Assembly (NCBI GenBank): GCA_013203755.1
Contig: JABMPI010000449.1
Location: forward strand, 1 to 18,108
Source of the DNA: Bacteroidota bacterium
Lineage (GTDB): Bacteria > Bacteroidota > Bacteroidia > Bacteroidales > Prolixibacteraceae
Direction of reading: 5' to 3'
DNA length: 18,108 nt
Positions within the stretch are counted from its first letter, which is position 1. Every line of letters starts with the position of its first letter. The translations under genes and the position numbers were made by a program. Under the pieces are notes generated by a model. It was not told where the DNA came from and did not search any database. It saw only the letters and a program-made list of their open reading frames with translations. Of this stretch, positions 14,407 to 18,108 are shown in pieces.

Positions 14407-15462
14407 TTATTTTGTTTTTTCCTCATATATCCAAATACCAGAATTTGGATTTTCTTCGCTGAAATTTCGTTTAGCTGTTAATGCTTCTTTTTCTGAATTG
14501 TATTTTCCTATTCCAACAATATAAAAGTTGCCTCGTTTCCCTAAATGGAACGGGTCGAAACCTTTTCCTTTTAATTCAATTAGATAATTCTCTGCATTTT
14601 CCTGGGCTTTAAAACTACCCCCAACTAAAATATATTTTGGCGAGTCTGATTCTATAGTTTCAATTGTGGGAGTTTTTATTTCTTCTGTAAGTACAGAATC
14701 TTTAGACAGCTCTGGAATTGAATCTATAATGGTTGTGTCTGCTTTTAAGATGGGCTTGTTTTCTATTGTTTCTTCAATTTTATTAGAAATTTTTGTGGGC
14801 GGATTTTCGTTAGTTGTTTTGTTTGTAGTTATGTAAATTCCAACAACTATTATTGGAGCCAAAATTAGCAATACCCAAAGCCAGCTTCGTTTTTTCTTTT
14901 CTTTTTTATCTGGCTCATTGTTAGTTATTGGAATTGAAATAGGTTCAGGATCAGGTTTTTCTTCCAACTCAATAACTTGTTCTTCTTTTGGAGGTTCCTC
15001 TATTTCAGTTTCAATTTTGTTTTCTATTGGTATCGTTTTCTCTTCAATAACTTCTTTTATTGAAACAGATTCTAAACCAAACGAGTCCAACAGGAGGTTC
15101 TCATCTTGGATAGGTTCAAGTTGAATTTCATTGTTTTCATTAATAAATAGCTCACCTGTTTCTTCTAAATATACTTTTTGCCCTTTGTCGAGCTGGTAAA
15201 TAATATTTTCCCGCTCTTTTTCGATTAATTTAAGTGCATCGAAATGTGAGATAACTTCACCCTCTGCAACACGACCAACCAGCAGGGCATCGTTATTTCT
15301 AATTTGTTGATTAAATGAAATTTCTTTCGAAGGAGGTTTTAATTCATTTGTATCTTTAACTATTTGTGCTGATTTATAAATTGAAACAAAGGCTCCAAAC
15401 CCAGGAATAATTACCAGATCGTTTTCCAAAAGGAGCTGATGTATGTAGTTTCCGATGTTCAT
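14407..15462 (-). CDS. HU-like domain, transmembrane segment and SPOR domain protein
   Basis: A 351-residue membrane protein. Residues 1-120 look like the HU/IHF-related N-terminal region found in Bacteroidota SPOR proteins and in eukaryotic CCDC81 (IGNYIHQLLLENDLVIIPGFGAF, then SFNQQIRNNDALLVGRVA). This is followed by an acidic proline-rich linker (135-185), a positive KKEKKKR stop, a transmembrane helix (194-213), a second linker, and a C-terminal SPOR domain (276-348, YILVGGSF and FYIVGIGKY), which in other proteins binds denuded peptidoglycan at the division site. Topology is HU inside, SPOR in the periplasm. The family has been suggested to link chromosome and division (Aravind-type analyses); that role is not shown for this gene. 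A minus-strand promoter-like pair is at 15480-15514. The next gene starts 36 bases after its stop. Confidence 0.85.
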   Translation of the reverse strand: MNIGNYIHQLLLENDLVIIPGFGAFVSIYKSAQIVKDTNELKPPSKEISFNQQIRNNDALLVGRVAEGEVISHFDALKLIEKERENIIYQLDKGQKVYLEETGELFINENNEIQLEPIQDENLLLDSFGLESVSIKEVIEEKTIPIENKIETEIEEPPKEEQVIELEEKPDPEPISIPITNNEPDKKEKKKRSWLWVLLILAPIIVVGIYITTNKTTNENPPTKISNKIEETIENKPILKADTTIIDSIPELSKDSVLTEEIKTPTIETIESDSPKYILVGGSFKAQENAENYLIELKGKGFDPFHLGKRGNFYIVGIGKYNSEKEALTAKRNFSEENPNSGIWIYEEKTK

Positions 15463-15479
15463 TTTTTTAATTTTAATTG

Positions 15480-15514
15480 TAAAATTAAAAACATCTTCTT
15501 GATTTGAACAAAAA
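15480..15514 (-). promoter_or_regulatory. Candidate promoter of the HU-SPOR gene
   Basis: Minus strand TTTG within TTTTTG (15514-15509) and, after a 21-base spacer, TAATTTTA (15487-15480; 7 of 8 to TAnnTTTG). It would start transcription near 15474, just upstream of the ATG at 15462. The leader is short, so it is only a candidate. Confidence 0.4.
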
Positions 15515-15584
15515 GCAAAGATTAAGTTTTTGAAAACCGAATTATTCGAATATCAATTGTCGATGACAGATGTATTAAATTCCT

Positions 15585-15592
15585 TACATTTA
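15585..15592 (+). promoter_or_regulatory. Candidate -7 box before galE
   Basis: TACATTTA (7 of 8 to TAnnTTTG) lies 21 bases before the ATG at 15614. A clear -33 element at the right distance is missing. If real, the transcript starts inside the longer reading frame and supports the downstream ATG. Confidence 0.35.
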
Positions 15593-15613
15593 CCTCCTAA
15601 AATTCAAAATAAT

Positions 15614-16642
15614 ATGGCAGCAAAAATTTTAGTTACTGGCGGTACGGGTTATATTGGTTCTCACACAGTTGTTGAATTGCAGAAATCTGGTTACGACGTG
15701 GTTGTAGTAGATAATCTTTCGAACTCAAATATTGAGGTTTTAGATAATATTGAAAAAATTTCAGGGATTAAACCAACATTCGAAAATTTTGATTTGGCGG
15801 ATAAAGCTAAGACCATTGATTTTTTTGAAAGGAATGTTGGAATTGATGCAATTATTCATTTTGCTGCATCGAAAGCAGTTGGAGAGTCGGTTGAAAAACC
15901 ACTTTTGTACTACCGTAATAACTTGGTTTCAATGATGAATCTTTTAGAATGTCAGCTGGAATTTGATGTTGCGAATATTGTTTTTTCGTCGTCTTGTACA
16001 GTTTATGGTCAGCCCGATGTTTTACCGGTTACCGAGCAAACACCCAGGAAAGATGCCGAGTCGCCATACGGAAATACCAAGCGTGTAAACGAAGATATTC
16101 TTAGTGAAACAATTGCTGCGAATTCAAAGTTAAAAGCAATTGCTTTACGTTATTTTAATCCGTTTGGAGCACATCCAACTGCTTTAATTGGTGAATTACC
16201 TCTTGGCGTTCCACAAAATTTGGTGCCATTTATTACACAAACAGCCGCAGGTTTGCGCGATGAAATAAAAGTATTTGGCGATGATTATAATACCGCGGAT
16301 GGCTCTGCAGTTCGCGATTATATTAATGTGGTTGATTTGGCACAGGCACACGTTGTTGCTATTAACCGGTTGTTAAGGGGTAAAAATAAGTCTAATTACG
16401 AAGTTTTTAATTTAGGTACCGGAAATGGTTATTCTGTGTTGGAAATGATAAATGGTTTTGAAGCTGCAACGGGCGTAAAATTAAACTATAAAATTGTTGG
16501 ACGGCGTGCCGGTGATATAGAAAAAATATGGGCTGATACTACCTTTGCCAACGAAGAGCTGGGTTGGAAAGCAGAGAAAGGTTTGGAAGAAACTTTACTA
16601 ACCGCCTGGAATTGGGAGAAGAAAGTGCGGGGTATTAAATAG
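15614..16642 (+). CDS. galE: UDP-glucose 4-epimerase
   Basis: A 342-residue extended short-chain dehydrogenase that interconverts UDP-glucose and UDP-galactose with bound NAD. Rossmann motif VTGGTGYIGSH (7-17), SSSCTVYG (125-132, Ser127), and catalytic Tyr152-x3-Lys156 in PYGNTK are seen, then RYFNPFGAHPTALIGE, RDYINVVDLAQAH and GDIEKIWADTTFANEELGWKAEK near the end. I place the start at the ATG at 15614 (MAAKILVTGG), the family N-terminus; a longer frame begins at a TTG at 15530 and adds 28 residues without family match, and a -7-like box lies between the two. It heads a plus-strand group with a small predicted membrane protein and rfbB, consistent with nucleotide-sugar supply for surface polysaccharide. 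Confidence 0.95.
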   Translation: MAAKILVTGGTGYIGSHTVVELQKSGYDVVVVDNLSNSNIEVLDNIEKISGIKPTFENFDLADKAKTIDFFERNVGIDAIIHFAASKAVGESVEKPLLYYRNNLVSMMNLLECQLEFDVANIVFSSSCTVYGQPDVLPVTEQTPRKDAESPYGNTKRVNEDILSETIAANSKLKAIALRYFNPFGAHPTALIGELPLGVPQNLVPFITQTAAGLRDEIKVFGDDYNTADGSAVRDYINVVDLAQAHVVAINRLLRGKNKSNYEVFNLGTGNGYSVLEMINGFEAATGVKLNYKIVGRRAGDIEKIWADTTFANEELGWKAEKGLEETLLTAWNWEKKVRGIK

Positions 16643-16688
16643 AACGTACAATTTTGTGGATTTTATTGCTTAGAACTAAAATTAGAAA

Positions 16689-17186
16689 ATGCTACGGCTT
16701 GTTATAATTACACTTTTTTTATCTCCGTTGTTACTTTCAGCACAAAAATCTCCAACTTACCTTTCAATCGAAGGAGGGGGGACTGGAATTACAGGTTCTG
16801 TTAATGTTGCCAAACCATTAATTATCCATCCCCGTTATAAACTTATTTTTCAATGGGGTTTAGGCTTGTCTTCCAAAGTGGTGCAATCAAAACCTCCCGT
16901 AAATATTCCGGCACAGTTATTTTGCAGTTTTGGGAGAAGAAATTCATTTTTTGATGTTGGAGTAGGATCTTCTTTGGTTCTGGGAAGTAAGCTGGATAAA
17001 ACAGTGAATGAGCCTGCAAGCACTGAGTTGTACCTTTCTCCAATTATTGGTTTTCGGCACGAATCGAGAAAATGGTTCGTTAGGTTTTATGCCTGCCCCT
17101 TATTCCATGCTGGCGGAGAGAGTTTGTATAACGATTTAACTTCAGATTTTGTAAATATTGGAGTTGGAATTGGTACAATTTTTTAG
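16689..17186 (+). CDS. Predicted outer-membrane or secreted protein, unknown function
   Basis: A 165-residue protein I do not recognise. It has a signal peptide (hydrophobic run 3-16, probable cleavage after LLLSA at 18, leaving QKSP). The rest is glycine-, serine- and aromatic-rich with alternating hydrophobic strands (YLSIEGGGTGITGSVNVA, YKLIFQWGLGLSS, FDVGVGSSLVLGS, LYLSPIIGFRHE, FVRFYACPLF, FVNIGVGIGTIF) and ends with a terminal Phe, the pattern of a small outer-membrane beta-barrel. It lies 46 bases after galE and 38 before rfbB on the same strand; a galE-rfbB link to surface sugars would fit an envelope location but does not show a role. Start is the ATG at 16689, giving the best signal peptide. 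Confidence 0.6.
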   Translation: MLRLVIITLFLSPLLLSAQKSPTYLSIEGGGTGITGSVNVAKPLIIHPRYKLIFQWGLGLSSKVVQSKPPVNIPAQLFCSFGRRNSFFDVGVGSSLVLGSKLDKTVNEPASTELYLSPIIGFRHESRKWFVRFYACPLFHAGGESLYNDLTSDFVNIGVGIGTIF

Positions 17187-17200
17187 TTGATTGGAATTTT

Positions 17201-17208
17201 TAACTTTG
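17201..17208 (+). promoter_or_regulatory. Candidate -7 promoter element before rfbB
   Basis: TAACTTTG is an exact match to TAnnTTTG and lies 16 bases before the rfbB ATG at 17225, which places the transcription start near 17214. The -33 region is only T-rich. An internal promoter would let rfbB be expressed apart from galE. Confidence 0.5.
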
Positions 17209-17224
17209 ACAAAAAAATATTGAA

Positions 17225-18108
17225 ATGAAGACAATCCTTATCACTGGTGGAGCTGGTTTTATCGGTTCTCACGTTGTTCGTTTATTTGTAAATAAATACC
17301 CTGATTGTAAAATTGTCAACCTCGACAAATTAACTTATGCAGGGAATTTGAATAATCTGAAAGACATTGAAAATAAACCTAATTACGAATTTGTAAAAGG
17401 CGATATTGTTGATGCGGATTTTATTCAAAAACTGTTTGAAGAAAGATCGTTTGATGGAGTTATTCATCTGGCTGCCGGATCGCATGTCGATCGTTCAATT
17501 ACCAATCCAACAGAATTTGTTTTTACCAATGTTATCGGCACCGTAAATATACTGAATTCTGCCAAGCACGTTTGGAAAGATAATTTTGAAGGTAAAAGAT
17601 TCTACCACATTTCAACCGATGAAGTTTATGGTTCGTTGGGTAGCGAAGGAATATTTACCGAAGAGACCAGTTACGATCCTCACAGTCCGTATTCTGCATC
17701 AAAAGCCAGTTCCGACCATTTTGTACGAGCATATTTAGATACATTTGGTTTGCCAACGGTAATTTCTAATTGTTCCAATAATTATGGTTCGTTTCAATTT
17801 CCCGAAAAATTAATTCCACTTTTTATTCATAATATAAAAAATAAAAAACCTCTTCCGGTTTATGGGAAAGGCGAAAATATTCGCGATTGGCTTTGGGTAG
17901 TTGATCATGCTCGGGCAATCGATCTAATATATCATAAAGGTAATATTGGTGAAACGTATAATATTGGCGGTTTTAACGAATGGACAAACATCGATTTAAT
18001 AAAAGTGATGTGCCAAAAAATGGATAAAAAGCTGGGGCGTGCAAAAGGGGAGTCGGAAAAACTGATTACCTATGTAAAAGACCGCGCCGGACACGATTTG
18101 CGTTATGC
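17225..18108 (+). CDS. rfbB: dTDP-glucose 4,6-dehydratase, cut by the window edge
   Basis: The first 294 codons of a nucleotide-sugar dehydratase that converts dTDP-glucose to dTDP-4-keto-6-deoxyglucose, the first shared step to dTDP-rhamnose and other deoxysugars. It is open at the right edge; the family is about 350 residues, so about 50-60 are missing. Evidence: Rossmann motif ITGGAGFIGSH (6-16), LDKLTYAGNLNNL, catalytic Thr131-Asp132-Glu133 in STDEVYG, Tyr156-x3-Lys160 in YSASK, SNCSNNYGSFQFPEKLIPL, and KDRAGHDLRY at the end. One oddity: the usual AAESHVDRSI reads AAGSHVDRSI here (Gly85 for Glu). Closest alternative is another extended SDR such as a UDP-sugar dehydratase, but the T-D-E triad favours RmlB. 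Confidence 0.93.
   Translation, partial: MKTILITGGAGFIGSHVVRLFVNKYPDCKIVNLDKLTYAGNLNNLKDIENKPNYEFVKGDIVDADFIQKLFEERSFDGVIHLAAGSHVDRSITNPTEFVFTNVIGTVNILNSAKHVWKDNFEGKRFYHISTDEVYGSLGSEGIFTEETSYDPHSPYSASKASSDHFVRAYLDTFGLPTVISNCSNNYGSFQFPEKLIPLFIHNIKNKKPLPVYGKGENIRDWLWVVDHARAIDLIYHKGNIGETYNIGGFNEWTNIDLIKVMCQKMDKKLGRAKGESEKLITYVKDRAGHDLRY

Noticed and set aside
14918..15124. Ser/Gly-rich plus-strand frame
   Set aside because: It is the antisense of the acidic Glu-rich linker of the HU-SPOR protein.
15530..15613. 28-residue N-terminal extension of GalE
   Set aside because: It starts at a TTG, has no family match, and a promoter-like box lies inside it; GalE begins at MAAKILVTGG.
1..18108. tRNA, rRNA, CRISPR, prophage or transposon content
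   Set aside because: No cloverleaf, regularly spaced direct repeats, integrase or transposase could be seen.

Overview
The window is AT-rich chromosomal DNA from a member of the Bacteroidota, most likely class Bacteroidia (something like Marinilabiliales/Prolixibacteraceae; this placement is inference). The clues are TAnnTTTG-type -7 promoter boxes, many short lipobox signal peptides (…SC at residues 17-21), a Cys-type sulfatase, and an HU-like domain joined to a SPOR domain, which is a Bacteroidetes architecture. No tRNA, rRNA, CRISPR array, transposase or phage gene is visible. It reads as ordinary chromosome with a few unusual genes.

Layout. (a) 280-1922, plus strand: YjbR/MmcQ-like protein, exported C1 (bleomycin-hydrolase/papain) peptidase and a small S4 RNA-binding protein, in one tight unit. 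(b) 1923-2247: no protein gene, but a candidate minus-strand small RNA with its own promoter box and terminator, then a two-way hairpin terminator. (c) 2248-5145, minus strand: MscS channel, a degenerate acyl-carrier-protein-like protein, then a lipoprotein-GNAT acetyltransferase pair. (d) 5319-8283, plus strand: three consecutive exported cyclophilins. The third has an N-terminal trypsin/DegP-like domain that has lost two of three catalytic residues. (e) 8290-8913, minus: YihX-type HAD phosphatase, convergent with (d) and divergent from (f). (f) 8960-10807: mtnA-mtnP, two methionine-salvage enzymes with no spacer. (g) 10808-11306: non-coding, with a hairpin and a strong terminator. (h) 11307-13359: sulfatase lipoprotein and a nitroreductase. 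(i) 13453-15462, minus: sugar phosphate isomerase/epimerase-like TIM barrel and the HU-TM-SPOR protein. (j) 15614-18108: galE, a small predicted outer-membrane protein, and the 5' part of rfbB (dTDP-glucose 4,6-dehydratase), cut by the window edge. This looks like the start of a nucleotide-sugar/surface-polysaccharide region.

How the genes fit together. The cyclophilin operon is the most coherent unusual unit: three PPIases, two of them lipoproteins, that probably act in the periplasm or on the outer membrane on secreted proteins. mtnA and mtnP catalyse consecutive phosphorolysis and isomerisation steps of methylthioadenosine salvage. galE and rfbB both supply nucleotide sugars. The best candidates for something undescribed are the pseudoprotease-cyclophilin fusion, the small RNA at about 1938-2034, and the ACP-like protein without its phosphopantetheine serine.
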